Assembly (NCBI RefSeq): GCF_016802725.1
Contig: NC_052666.1
Location: forward strand, 3,189,001 to 3,253,000
Origin: Solenopsis invicta
Lineage: Eukaryota; Arthropoda; Insecta; Hymenoptera; Formicidae
Direction of reading: 5' to 3'
Length of the DNA: 64,000 nucleotides
Position 1 is the stretch's first letter. Every line of letters begins with the position of its first letter. The notes below the pieces were generated by a model. That model saw nothing but the letters and a program-made list of their open reading frames with translations, was not told where the DNA came from and searched no databases. Below are positions 18,601 through 26,300 of the stretch, piece by piece. The position numbers and the translations under genes were made by a program.

Positions 18601-21535
18601 TAATAATGGTATCATTAAAGAAAATAGACTTAGATCCTCAAACTCCTGCCGAAAGTAGTTCTGACCTAATGGTGTTATTTTATCGTATTTTATTTGTTTG
18701 ATAACTCGTCATCAGAGTTGTCCAATACGTCCATATTACATTCTGCTACAATATAAACATGGTGTTTATTAATTTGAATACAGTCTGGACTTTAAGAAAT
18801 ATTGAATACATACAGAGTGTCCATTTTAACTTTTGCATTAAAATATCTTGTGAAGTATAAAAAAATATGGGAAAATGTTTCAATCAAAAGTTGTAGGGTT
18901 TGAAGAGGAACATAAAGTATTGTTGATTTGACTTTGGATGGCGCTGTCAAGCTCAAGTCAAGGTTGCATCGATTTTTTCAAATGGAACTCTGTTTTTGAA
19001 TACAGAATCTAATATGTCAAGAGTTTTTTAAAACAGTGTAAGTAAATTACTTTTTATTAAGTACTTTCCGAATTATAAAGCTTGAAGGTTACATTATACT
19101 ATCAAGCCTTATAACTCGGGAGATACTTAATAACAAATAACTTATTTATATTGTTTTGGAAAACTCTTGACACCAGCTATTAGATTCTGGAATCAAAAAT
19201 AAAATGTTTTATTTAAGAAAATTGATGTGACCTTGATTTGACTTCAGCGGCGGCACCCAAGGTCAAACCAATGACACCTTCTTATGTTCGCCTTTGAACT
19301 CTACAACTTTTATTTGAAACATTTTTCCATATCTTTTATATTTTACGAGATATTTCAATGCGAATATTAAAATGGATATTCTCTATATGTCCAATATTTC
19401 TTAAAGCTCAAATACAGTTCGGGAATGTTAATAAAACACGTTACCATGTCTACATTGTAACAAAATGTAATATTTGTCGTATTGAACAGCCTGATGATGA
19501 ACCATCGAACAAATAAAATGACATCATTAGGAGATCAGAACTTCTTTCGGCGGGGGTTTGTGCTTTTAAATCTATTTTTTCTTTAATATTACTATATCAC
19601 CTACAAAATTATATATGATGATTGGATGCGGATGGCCCAAAATTGACAAACTTCTTTATTTTTATTTATAAATACATACTATTTTTTATTTGTAAACACT
19701 ATAAACAAAAATTATCTTATAAAATATAAATTTCATAACAATATTTAGAACATACATGAAGACATAAACAAAAATTTTTGTATTACACAGCCGCTCTACT
19801 GATTATAAGTCGATACCAATGTCTCAAAATAAACCAATGGGCACATACAAGCCGATTCCGCCTCCAAAACCGAAGAATTATAGACCACCGCAAGCGTCGC
19901 TTGGACAAACGGAGAACAACGGGAATGATGGGAGTAATTCGTATCAACACTCGAAGAGTTATTCCATTGCTACGTCGCATGTACATAATGGGGTAATTAT
20001 TTTTATTATATAAATTATTTATTATATAAATTATTTATTACATAAATTATTTTATTATATAATTATATAAATTATTAGGTAATGATTACTTTTATTTTCC
20101 TTGGTGAAAATTTTTCTAAGAATTTATACGATTTTTAGAATTTCAATTTTAGAAAATTTCTCAATTTTTTTATACGAATTGGAACAAAGAAAGTTTAGTA
20201 GAAATCTTATATAAAATTTGAGGAAGTTTGAAGTATATTCAACAATTTTTATAAACTTAAAATATAGAATGTTCTTAATAATATTATGAAACATGAGAAT
20301 TTTTTTTTATCAAAGATGTATGAAGGATTTTAGAAAAAGTATAATCTTTTTTAGCATTTTTAAAAAGTGTTCTAATATTTGTATAACGACATTAAAACAT
20401 TTTTTTTAATGTTATAAAATTATACAAAAATTATGTAGATACACAGAACTTCTAAAAACTTGTGTGAAGAATTTTAAGAAAAATGTTCACCAGAGATGTA
20501 AATAAATTTTGAAATATTCTAAAATTTCTCGTTCCATATTTTCTAAAGAAAACTTGTAAAATTTGTAAAATTGAAAATTTATTATAATATATTTTTCAGA
20601 AATTTTTAATAATTCAAAATATAAACAATTCTTAAAAATATCATGATAATCTTTTTCACCAGGTTTACATTATTATTCTTATCATTACCAATCATCTGCA
20701 ATGATTCACAATTCGACGAATCCCACACTGAGAGAAAAAATTATAGTGGCGGCAACTATAACGGGACGACCATACTAATTTAGTTAATAGAATTATAATT
20801 TATAGTTGAGCGAACTATATTATAGTTACTGCAACTAAGTTAGTGATTAAGAGAACTAATAAAAATTAGTTACAATATATTAATATATTAATTACAACTA
20901 TTTTTTATTAGTTCTCTTAATCACTAACTTAGTTGCAGTAACTATAATATAGTTCGCTCAACTATAAATTATAATTCTATTAACTAAATTGGTATGGTTG
21001 TCCCCTTATAGTTGCCGCCACTAAAATTTTTTCTTTCTGTGCATAACGCGATCGTACCGATCAATCACGAGATCTTCGCGATTTTATGCGAACCTTTATC
21101 TTCATTCAGGTGGAAAACAACAGTAACGTGCAGCGCAACAGTGGTCAGTATTACTACAACATCCCGCCACCTGGCCGTCACAATGAAGGCAATATCGTGA
21201 ATTCGCATCACAATCTAAGTCACCTCGCGCAGCCGACGCACAGCCACAGCCTCAGTCACACGCATTCTCACTCCAGCCCGCCGGTGACCACCACGCATTC
21301 CCACAGCAACAGCACCGGTCAGATCAGTCTTGGACTGACGCATAACCGGAACAGCACGAATCACAATGGGTATATACACGGTAACAGCCATGCTCCCGCA
21401 GGTCCGCTCTATCCCTCCGTTAATCCCGGGCACAATAGGGAACCCAGCGGTCTGGATCTGGCCGGTAGCCGAGAGCAAAGAGGAAGCGCGTTTGAGCTCT
21501 ATCGAAAGCCGGTTCATCATTACAATATGAGGTGA
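192..21535 (+). CDS. pyd: polychaetoid / ZO-1 tight junction scaffold, 3' part of gene (13 exons)
   Basis: This is a MAGUK scaffold of the ZO family, which sits under the plasma membrane at cell junctions and links junction proteins to actin. The visible exons encode, in order, the rest of PDZ2, a proline-rich linker, PDZ3, an SH3 domain, a guanylate-kinase-like (GUK) domain and a long disordered Pro/Ser/His-rich tail. All 13 exons join in phase with GT-AG borders (coding pieces 192-617, 1821-1887, 1966-2116, 2306-2457, 2993-3287, 3392-3563, 3768-3993, 4064-4238, 8493-8702, 16984-17328, 18021-18256, 19791-19992, 21110-21535), about 3.08 kb of coding sequence. The GUK P-loop is degenerate (GPVADLA in place of the GxxGxGK type), as known for ZO proteins, so it should bind partners rather than catalyse. 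The N-terminus and PDZ1 lie left of the window. The family call is secure; the symbol follows the Drosophila orthologue. Confidence 0.93.
690..877. repeat. TTGCAA-rich stretch and truncated element end
   Basis: Positions 690-820 repeat the motifs TTGCAATATTGCAGCAA and ATGTTGCAA. From 820 the sequence (TACCTTGGTGCTAAAAGAACC) matches one arm of the palindromic element at 25630-26005, and it is cut at 877 where family A begins, which suggests a nested insertion. Confidence 0.5.
878..1430. mobile_element. inverted-repeat element, family A, incomplete copy in pyd intron
   Basis: It starts with ATACAGGGTGTGC. The central arms at about 1075-1180 and 1182-1270 are inverted copies (CGAGTTGTGAGGCTTGAAAG against CTTTCAAGCGTCATAACTCG). 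It shares the segment about 1005-1090 (the CCAAGGTCA motif, then GGAACACCCTATTTTTGATT) with copies at 18810-19395 and 26922-27504. A second inverted pair, at about 1240-1290 and 1350-1405, makes it a compound palindrome. Confidence 0.7.
1821..1887 (+). CDS. pyd: pyd short linker exon (67 bp)
   Basis: The exon is too short to stand out as an open frame. A polypyrimidine tract and ATAG end at 1820 and the donor AT|GTAAGT is at 1888. Phase 1 in and phase 2 out match both neighbours. It encodes DYYSTRRQLYDEDSVSPRTK, the linker between PDZ2 and PDZ3. Confidence 0.85.
1966..2116 (+). CDS. pyd: pyd exon: PDZ3
   Basis: The acceptor is TACAG at 1965 and the donor is AAAG|GTTAGT at 2117. It encodes RFITFQKEGSVGVRLSGG and then VQAGSPASLQGLQPGDKILK, which is a PDZ core with its ligand-binding loop and the typical GLQPGDKIL turn. 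Confidence 0.92.
2306..2457 (+). CDS. pyd: pyd exon: end of PDZ3 to SH3 linker
   Basis: The acceptor is GACAG at 2305 and the donor is AA|GTGAGT at 2458. It encodes the last PDZ3 helix (VTREEAVLFLLSLQEQIDLI) and the linker RRQEYDQIVASGRGDSFHI that leads to SH3. Phase 0 in and phase 2 out agree with the neighbours. Confidence 0.9.
2993..3287 (+). CDS. pyd: pyd exon: SH3 domain
   Basis: The acceptor is GCATAG at 2992 and the donor is AGG|GTATGA at 3288. It encodes THFHYEQPQKGEMSFRSGDV, VVDTLHNGVVGSWQVFRIG and IIPNKARAEELA. This is the SH3 fold of ZO proteins, packed against GUK, followed by the basic U5-like segment RRRRNSHRRSKSLGR. Confidence 0.92.
3392..3563 (+). CDS. pyd: pyd exon: start of GUK domain
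   Basis: The acceptor is TTTTTTAG at 3391 and the donor is CAC|GTAAGT at 3564. It encodes YERVILRHPGFVRPVVLFGP and then VADLAREKLLKDFPDKF. The nucleotide-binding P-loop of true guanylate kinases is absent, as expected for ZO-type GUK. Confidence 0.92.
3768..3993 (+). CDS. pyd: pyd exon: GUK core
   Basis: The acceptor is TTTGTAG at 3767; an AG at 3749-3750 would put a stop in frame, so 3768 is preferred. The donor is AAA|GTAAGA at 3994. It encodes SGIIRLSAIREVMDRGKHAL and NAVDRLNYAQFYPIVIFLKA, the core strands and helices of the GUK fold. Confidence 0.92.
4064..4238 (+). CDS. pyd: pyd exon: end of GUK
   Basis: The acceptor is GATTACAG at 4063 and the donor is AAG|GTAAAA at 4239, ending in phase 0. 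It encodes SSKKLLEQCQKLDKIWGHVF and APEAWYRKLRELIDRQQ, the C-terminal GUK helices, ending at SLWMSQTK. Confidence 0.92.
4268..4386. repeat. hairpin with AAT microsatellite loop
   Basis: Inverted arms (TAGAATACAATTTGACGACT and AGTCGTTTTAAATTGTATTC) enclose an AAT repeat at about 4310-4330. Located 30 bp into the intron after the GUK exon. Confidence 0.65.
5374..5515. repeat. palindromic element, about 140 bp
   Basis: The arms carry ATTCATAGTC ... AAGACTGTCTTAAAT and the inverse AAGACAGTCTTAAAT ... GACTATGAAT. No coding content. Confidence 0.6.
5876..6070. mobile_element. MITE-like palindrome, family B, copy 1
   Basis: The ends are TATACAGGGTGATTATTAAT and ATTAATAATCACCCTGTATA. The central sequence AGCATGATTTACCGACGGATA is shared with the copy at 29726-29881. 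An internal duplication of AGCATGATTTACC is seen at 5917-5970. Confidence 0.8.
6099..6361. mobile_element. inverted-repeat element, about 263 bp
   Basis: Arms of about 42 bp at 6099-6140 and 6319-6361 are inverted copies (AGCGAATTC, TTGGACT, AGTGCGCACTGGTGCA). It ends 41 bp before the candidate exon at 6403. Confidence 0.75.
6403..6614 (+). CDS. candidate alternative pyd exon (uncertain)
   Basis: A GC-richer island in an AT-rich intron has an acceptor ATATATAG at 6402 and a donor ATCC|GTGAGC at 6615. The open frame reads RYTVWDLSHRSIHA, then a Pro-rich piece (PPPILPPPALP), DDNVYYDENKN, HQSPISSFMRKF and PPLPQPPLNSG. The proline-rich, charged composition resembles the pyd tail. The length (212 bp) is not a multiple of three, so it cannot be a simple cassette between the phase-0 exons around it; it would need a partner exon or act as an alternative start or end. 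The frame also stays open past the donor to a stop at 6638-6640. Confidence 0.4.
7433..8008. mobile_element. inverted-repeat element, about 575 bp
   Basis: The ends are TATACAGAGTGTCCCAGAAT and ATTCTGGAATACTGTGTATA. Long imperfect arms follow: a tract with AAAATGTCGAGACTATA at 7520 is mirrored at 7913, and an inner pair lies at about 7565-7600 and 7855-7890. No open frame is present. Confidence 0.75.
8493..8702 (+). CDS. pyd: pyd exon: start of C-terminal tail
   Basis: The acceptor is CTCGTAG at 8492 and the donor is CAG|GTAATA at 8703; length is 210 bp, phase 0 to 0. It encodes PEEALSDDFLFPMTSRLSYA, then SSPESDLELSPAPVIPG and SSSDPSIATQDDTSAPPPYS, the acidic and Ser/Pro-rich segment after GUK in insect ZO-1. 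Confidence 0.93.
9640..9975. repeat. tandem pair of about 260 bp units in the large element
   Basis: The block at 9640-9710 (GTTGTTCCAGATTGTTCTAA, then a tract ending AAAGCGATATTA) recurs at 9895-9975 with few changes. Between them are further GTTCCA-rich copies. Confidence 0.6.
10116..10313 (+). pseudogene. short open frame fragment in the large element
   Basis: The frame encodes MEVFHRLLVSSDPLIKSLSN, then QGKSLSSEALQLLLPPDDST and a terminal acidic ENCEPALDNDSD. Upstream in the same frame stops appear, while a neighbouring frame stays open from 9901, so this looks like the 3' end of a decayed gene. No family is recognised. Confidence 0.35.
11058..13972 (-). pseudogene. decayed multi-exon gene inside the large element, unknown product
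   Basis: Several minus-strand coding-like pieces occur in series. 13972-13797 begins KGKCKECGARIISLIG, with a CxxC pair, and continues to TTRRQLIGKRRLDIAG before a stop. About 13735-13645 gives RFSDPYPPILPNTDVLRKTK. About 13090-12955 follows an acceptor-like TTTTTAG and gives LLPISNIVDTENTTHIG. Further pieces are 12843-12580 (VFQMLFADYTATAITTQLST), 12463-12113 (FKNCLKESINSFYRHVIDRV and a Ser/Asp-rich end), 11988-11788 and 11492-11058 (LKLAHYILTRGKITINDCKT and a CKECANLERHP piece). They are interrupted by stops, so the gene is probably dead or spliced in a way not resolved here. No known domain is recognised with confidence; the CxxC motifs suggest a zinc-binding protein. Confidence 0.4.
13990..14330. 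other. GC-richer island in the large element
   Basis: This CpG-containing stretch (about 14035-14330) stands out from the AT-rich surroundings. It lies just upstream of the minus-strand coding pieces, so a promoter is possible. The plus-strand open frames through it look fortuitous. Confidence 0.3.
15007..15400. mobile_element. small repeat element, family C, copy 1 (internally duplicated)
   Basis: The block AGTACTCGCCGCAGTCATAT followed by TGAAGTCGTGACGTCA recurs inverted at 17850-17970. Within the copy, a roughly 140 bp unit (AAATAAAGC ... AAAACAGACTAAT ... CAGTAAA) is tandemly duplicated (about 15106-15215 and 15264-15385). Confidence 0.6.
15478..15590. mobile_element. small palindrome, family D, copy 1
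   Basis: Inverted arms surround a centre at about 15525: AACTATGACCGCCTCA with AGGATATTCCA, mirrored by TGGAATATCCT and TGAGGTAGCCATAGTT. A close relative is at 36483-36620. Confidence 0.75.
16069..16086. repeat. (AC)n microsatellite
   Basis: A run of about nine AC units sits in the long pyd intron. Confidence 0.9.
16262..16840. mobile_element. inverted-repeat element, family E, copy 1
   Basis: The ends are CTCACAAGGGAACCTCTCAG and, inverted, CTTTGAGAGATTCCCTTAG. The arms continue (GTGTCACGCCCTGATTTTAA and TTAAGTCGGGGTGTGACAC; TAGATGATTTTAGAAACTATC in both). The centre is at about 16555, in a run of TTTAAAAAAAG hairpins. A half copy is at 50331-50700 and a diverged relative at 35640-36030. 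It ends 143 bp before a pyd exon. Confidence 0.8.
16984..17328 (+). CDS. pyd: pyd exon: disordered tail
   Basis: The acceptor is TTTTCTAG at 16983 and the donor is GCG|GTAAGC at 17329; 345 bp, phase 0 to 0. It encodes a low-complexity polar tail with EQQKRRSQGGMGDSKYGFSL, PEYLGSSFEPRSPHHSPPDL and TDSILDMGNYINATPHKANA. No fold is recognised. Codon use is clearly GC-richer than the flanking introns. Confidence 0.9.
17727..17790. repeat. short perfect-type hairpin
   Basis: GCACGTAATATTACAGCAAT and ATTGCAATATTACGTGC are inverted around an ATTGTTG centre in the intron after the 345 bp pyd exon. Confidence 0.6.
17819..17972. mobile_element. small repeat element, family C, copy 2 (inverted)
   Basis: It contains the reverse complement of the family C core (TGACGTCACGACTTCAATAT then GGCGGCGAGTA), with a matching TTATTTGCAAATGCCA tract. 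It ends 49 bp before the pyd exon at 18021. Confidence 0.6.
18021..18256 (+). CDS. pyd: pyd exon: Tyr/Asn-rich tail
   Basis: The acceptor is CTTACATAG at 18020 and the donor is AA|GTATGT at 18257, ending in phase 2. It encodes GSYDSMSSYDSYNNTNGNSN and continues to RAHDPYRFTRSTAQPIS. It is disordered and tyrosine-rich. Confidence 0.9.
18535..19670. mobile_element. outer palindromic element interrupted by family A
   Basis: The outer arms at about 18535-18808 and 19397-19670 are inverted copies: GGGCCATCCG, TCATTAAAGAAAATAGA..., CTTAAGAAATATTGAATA on the left and the reverse of each on the right (CGGATGGCCC at 19640). A family A element (18810-19395) sits exactly between them. Confidence 0.75.
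18810..19395. mobile_element. inverted-repeat element, family A, copy 2
   Basis: It begins ATACAGAGTGTCCATTTTAA and ends in the inverse (AAAATGGATATTCTCTATAT). The inner arms contain the shared tract with CTAATA, TCAAG..TTTT and CTTTCCGAATTATAAAGCTTG. The symmetry centre is near 19100. Confidence 0.75.
19791..19992 (+). CDS. pyd: pyd exon: proline-rich tail
   Basis: The acceptor is TATTACACAG at 19790 and the donor is GGG|GTAATT at 19993; phase 2 in, phase 0 out. It encodes STDYKSIPMSQNKPMGTYKP followed by IPPPKPKNYRPPQ, a probable SH3/WW ligand stretch. Confidence 0.9.
20099..20664. mobile_element. AT-rich element, family F, copy 1
   Basis: The left end CCTTGGTGAAAATTTTTCTA and the right end CTTTTTCACCAGG are inverted. 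The inside is a tract of diverged repeats of TTTAGAAAATTTTT and AAATTTATAAA type. Related ends occur at 39264 and 44938 (inverted), and the internal type recurs at 46550-46900. Confidence 0.5.
20728..21043. mobile_element. near-perfect palindromic MITE just before the last pyd exon
   Basis: The arms of about 150 bp each are almost identical: ATAGTGGCGGCAACTATAA with TAGTTAATAGAATTATAATT on the left, mirrored exactly on the right. The centre is at about 20886. The ends (CACTGAGAGAAAAAATT and AATTTTTTCTTTCTGTG) are the termini. High arm identity suggests recent arrival. It ends 66 bp upstream of the exon. Confidence 0.85.
21110..21535 (+). CDS. pyd: pyd last visible coding exon (His-rich, C-terminus)
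   Basis: The acceptor is CTTCATTCAG at 21109. It encodes a His/Ser-rich run (HSHSLSHTHSHSSPP) and ends RGSAFELYRKPVHHYNMR, with a TGA stop at 21533-21535. The stop overlaps a textbook donor (AG|GTGAGT after 21532), so some transcripts could splice on instead. A ZU5 domain, found at the end of vertebrate ZO-1, is not visible in the window. Confidence 0.88.
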   Translation: MENNSNVQRNSGQYYYNIPPPGRHNEGNIVNSHHNLSHLAQPTHSHSLSHTHSHSSPPVTTTHSHSNSTGQISLGLTHNRNSTNHNGYIHGNSHAPAGPLYPSVNPGHNREPSGLDLAGSREQRGSAFELYRKPVHHYNMR

Positions 21536-22640
21536 GTAGAGGCGAAGAATTCGCTCACAAGAAAGAAAAGCTCGGAGGATGCACAACGGTGAGAACGTGA
21601 GATCGATCTTGTCCCTTACACACGGGCATTAGTATTTCTCAAAGCACAAAATGGATTTTGGAATGTGGAAAAAATTATCCACTTAATTGAAAATAACAAT
21701 TAATTATGTAATGTAAATTGTTCCTTTTGTTTTTGCGATATCTCGAGTATACGTCGAATAAGAAAATCTTTTTCTACAATCCCGACGAACGTAGCTCAGT
21801 AGGAATGTTATTGTATGTTGCAGTTAATGTGCATCCCGATGCGAGACATATTATATTAGGATGAATTAATGAATCTATCGAAGTACGCAGAATGAATCGT
21901 GCAATGTCGTAGACGTAGTTAAAAAAAAAAAAAAAATTACGTTAGTTGAGACATGTTACGTTAGTTGAGACATGATATGGAAAATAGTGTGTCTTCCGTA
22001 AAACGACGAAAAAACTTTCGATTTACGTAGGAAAATCCTGAGACGCCCAAACGGATGAAACTTTTTTTTTTACCCTATGAGAGAAGGAATATTTAAGCAT
22101 TTTATACACTGAGAACAAATTTTGTATTACGAAATAGAGAATTTTATTATTGTAATAAAAAAAAAGGTAATGTTAACGATTATCTTTTTTGATATGTACG
22201 ATATGTAAGAGATCTTATCATATATTTATGTATCATCTTTAATATGACGATATATAACTGGCGCGTATGTTGATAAGAATAATATGGAACGATTCTTTAA
22301 AGACAGATAAAAAGTGCAATGTAACGTAACTCAGTCGTCTATGTGCACCAGGTGAAATTTGTACAGTTTTACTTGTATTAGATATATTTTCGTACTTCAG
22401 CCGGAAATACAAATAACGCCAGGGCAAGAAAGAAAAGCAGAATAAACAATTTTACAAACTTGTTGCGAATAATGTTAACATAATAATGTTATAATGAGTA
22501 TTTAACAGTTCATTTATCGCTTATATTTTAACAGATTATAGAAAAAAGTTTCTAATTTGTATAACTATATCTGATACGATACTGATGTATTATTGACGTA
22601 TGTGATAACGATTAATAAATAAAATTTTTTTATTGTTATT
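21536..22640 (+). other. probable pyd 3' UTR
   Basis: No open frame is found. Overlapping AATAAA signals at 22614-22619 and 22618-22623, followed by a T-rich stretch, are the best candidate polyadenylation site. Extent is inferred only from these signals. Confidence 0.5.
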
Positions 22641-22982
22641 GAACAAGCGTATGGAGCGTGCCTGATTCTTTTGAGGGAATATTTTTATTGATGAGACTAA
22701 AAAGATAATAAATAAGTATATATTATAACGAGTTAATAACAATAATATGCTGTTTAATGTGACATTATTGTATATTATTAAATATTACTTTCATTTTATT
22801 ATCAATATTATTATAAAAAATATAATTAATAAGCAAAATAAAAAAATAAAAATTTTTATATCTTTGCAAATGTTCAAAAACTATGAAGAAAGGAAAAAAA
22901 ATATATATGTACACAAATTTCATATATGATGCATATTTACTTCAAAATATTTGATGATAACAGTTCTTTGAGAACTAAAAAT

Positions 22983-23981
22983 AGAGTAAAGGAGAAGAGG
23001 GTAATATGGCACCCAGTTTTATTTTATTAAATAACTTTGTTTATAAACAATATTTTCTATTGAAACTTGAATTATGTTTGTCGAAAAGTGTTGTTTGACA
23101 AATTCTAGATTCAAAGTAATGAAATAATTATTATTTAGGACGTGATTTATAAAAATCTAATGCATTGCATAATCGATGGAAAAAAGTGGTTGTAATATGG
23201 ATATCCATAAACATAATTCTAAAAAAATTAGTTTAATTTAAAAGGAATAGTTATAAAATTATATATTTTAAATTTTCCATTGTTTAGAATTTTCTTGCAT
23301 TCAGAAACTTTAGAAATACCATTAGAAATTTTATTAGAAAAATTACTTTATCCCTGTTTAACATTAAACAACAAGTATAAAATGGTGTGTCTAATGTTTC
23401 TAAATACCATTCTCTAGAATCGATTTATCGAAGATATATTTTGATATAAAAATTTTGCTTGAAAAACCATTTTAACAAAATTCCATATTATTATTTTAAT
23501 TTTATGAATAGCCATATTACAACCATTTTTTTTTCCACCGACTATACAATGCATTAGATTTTTATAAATCACGTTCTAAATAATAAATATCATTACTTTG
23601 AATCTAAAATATGTCAAACAACACACGAAACGTGTATAGTCGAATAAAAAATTAAATAACAAGAAAAAAACACTGAGTGTATGTAAATTCATGTGAAAAT
23701 ACACTCAAGTTTAAGAATAATGAGGAAATATATATGTGTAATTAAAGGTTAAAAATATACCTTAAAAACGTTTAGAAGTGCTCAAAAGCAAAAATGCCTT
23801 ATAATAATTGTCAGTTATTATGTATTAGCATCACTAAAAAATGGCAGGCTACTAAACGAGTAACTCCATAAGCAATTGTTAGAATACTTTACCTAATAAC
23901 GCAGATAATAGTTGTAGCCATACGACTTAACAATATTGTTGACAATAGCCATAATACTCTCTTCTCCTCTACTCTTCTTTT
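22983..23981. mobile_element. inverted-repeat element, family G, about 1 kb
   Basis: The termini AAAGGAGAAGAGGGTAATATGG and, inverted, CCATAATACTCTCTTCTCCTC bound the copy. Inner arms at about 23090-23225 and 23510-23630 are inverted (AATGCATTGCATAATCGATG against CGACTATACAATGCATTAGA). An end copy of about 125 bp occurs, inverted, at 38340-38462, and a fragment at about 13390-13470. Confidence 0.7.
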
Positions 23982-25629
23982 TCGGCCAGGCATGCCCATG
24001 TGATTATAAATCGTATTATTATACGTCATTAGTAGTAAACCAAATGGTCTTTTTAGAACTAGGGTGAGGTAAAGAGCTTATGTTAATTAGCATTGTTAGG
24101 TCACAAAAAATAATCTGTGTCATCGTATACCAACATACTCTTATCTTATATCATAAATTAAGGTGTAAACAAATTATATTGTTGTTAATGAAGTACGGCA
24201 GAGAGTAACGTTACACACACATACACACTTAAACGAAAGAGAATAGGACAAGTAACTATAAGTAAGTATAATTTGATCACTATTGATGCGATTTATCATT
24301 TATTAAATTTAATAAACGAGTATGTAGTCTCTCTCGCGTTACCGTAGCGCGCGAAGCTGTAGGATTTATTGTATGATGACCAATGTGATGATCTGTAAGA
24401 CAGCTTGCGAGAAACAAAGCGAAATTCGAACAAAAATAAATATTTGAACGCGTGAACACAAAGCTTTTTTTTTATAAACGAATGAACGAGATGAATGCGA
24501 TAAGACATGTATGATAATTCCTACATGATTAATGAATGTTTGAAGCTTAATAATTTATCTTGATTTATACCTTTTATTTCACACTCCTCATATTTTCCTC
24601 AATTTCGAACACACACATTTTACGTCATTACTTTTTAAATCCTTCTTTTTCTAAATATGTAAAATAAAAAGAAAGAATTGTTTTTTATTAAATGTAATAT
24701 CAAAAATATATATTTCATATTAATTCATTTTAATGTATCTTTATTTATATTAAAAATCGCTATTTTTTTAATTGGTTTCGAAAAAATTGCTGCGGTCTGA
24801 AATTAAAGAATAATATCAAAAATTGAGAAAGCAAAGAGATAACAGGGATAGAAGTAAGGAAACACATACAGCTGCATTTGCTTTAAAGATGTCTGTAATA
24901 TCTCCATTTATTATATATTACATGGCCGTAAAGATTGCTTATTCTTGATGCAAGATAAAAATTAAGAAAACTAGATAACGAATGTGGAGCTTTAACAAAA
25001 TATTCTATTATGCCAAAATATTCTATTATGCATATTCTATTATAACAAAACTGTTTAAAAAAATATCACGTTAAATCTTTTTAAATGTCTTTAATGTACA
25101 TGTATAATTGACTATAATTGGCTAGTCTGGCAGATGTAACAATGAAGGGCCCGGCATATGTATATGTAGGTCTTTCAATGACACACGCATATATATTACG
25201 TCTTTTACTTCGTGGACAAGATCTCGCATATAATTGATAGAATCTATGAAATACATGGAAGAGATGAAGAGAAGCGTTATTATTATATGGAAAAATGTAT
25301 GACTTAAAATATTGAAGAATACACGTAATTGGTACAGCTGCGAAATATCTGTGATTTCATTTGTGAAGTTTTTTCTAACGATTCGATGTTTTTTCAACAC
25401 ATCCATCAACGCAGTGATATAATTCTACGTTGCAAGAACACACAATGTGTTAGAGACAAACATACATTGATTCCGTTGTTTTTGATTAATAGTTTTAATG
25501 CACTTTGCGGATATGGACATAAAAGATAAAGATATAATTCGATTCAATTATGTATCGAATCCGTTATAATTCGCGACCTGCGAGAATTACGGTAATTTCA
25601 ATTTCAAATCTCTTATTTATTTTTCTTTT

Positions 25630-26005
25630 ATATACCTATACCTTGGTGCTACAAGGGCCAATGTCCGAATTTTCAAATTATCTGAAATTTTAAATTTATT
25701 TTTTATTTTTCTAAAGCAGCAAGTAAATTTATACGTAATTTGTGTTCTTTATATTTTAGTTATTAATGTAATGTTGTTTACTGATGTTTTAACAATGTTA
25801 GGTTCCGTTTCAAGTTTTTTTTTTTTACACAAAAATTAAAATGAGATTAGCCTCTATACAATTATTAATTTTCAAAATGTATTCATAGAAGGACATTGGT
25901 TCTTTTTACAATAATAGTGGCTTTCATTTAGAGTTCATTAATGTATATAACTTGAATTTGGCAATTTTGGATATTGGTCCTTTTAGCACCAAGGTACAGA
26001 TATAA
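25630..26005. mobile_element. palindromic element, family H
   Basis: The ends are ATACCTTGGTGCTACAAGGG and CCTTTTAGCACCAAGGTACA, inverted. Arms continue with CCAATGTCCGAATTTTCAAA against TTGGCAATTTTGGATATTGG. The half copy at 820-877 belongs to this family. Confidence 0.65.
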
Positions 26006-26161
26006 GTAATCACGAGATCCTATTCATTCAACAGCAACATCCTTATTGCGATACTGGAGAGCAAAAATTTCAAGCAAATATATTATACAACTACAATCTA
26101 CAACGATTATTGTCAGTTTCCCAGAGCATTTGAACGGCACGTAATTGGCGATATGGTGATT

Positions 26162-26300
26162 TCACTTCAGTCCCAGCAGCCACTCAGCCACGCCGAGATA
26201 ATAAACGGTTTGCGCAATTCCAAACAACGGCGCTATGACTATCATTCGACAAGCGCCACCTTTGAAGAACGCCCTCGGTCCCTCATTTTTAAATGTCTTC
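26162..26300 (-). CDS. glutamate carrier exon 7 and stop
   Basis: The acceptor is TTTATAG at 26301. It encodes TFKNEGPRAFFKGGACRMIV, APLFGIAQTVYYLGVAEW and ends LLGLK with a TGA stop at 26164-26162. Confidence 0.93.

Larger units (their letters stand above)
22641..26160. other. intergenic region between pyd and the glutamate carrier gene
   Basis: The two genes converge here. It holds an element at 22983-23981 and a palindrome at 25630-26005. Positions 24000-25600 show no gene; the minus-strand frame at 25122-25409 (95 codons) has no coding signature and may lie in the carrier's 3' UTR. Nothing else was seen. Confidence 0.6.

Noticed and set aside
25122..25409. 95-codon minus-strand frame with hydrophobic stretches
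   Set aside because: No family resemblance, AT-driven composition, and no splice context; at most it lies in the carrier 3' UTR.
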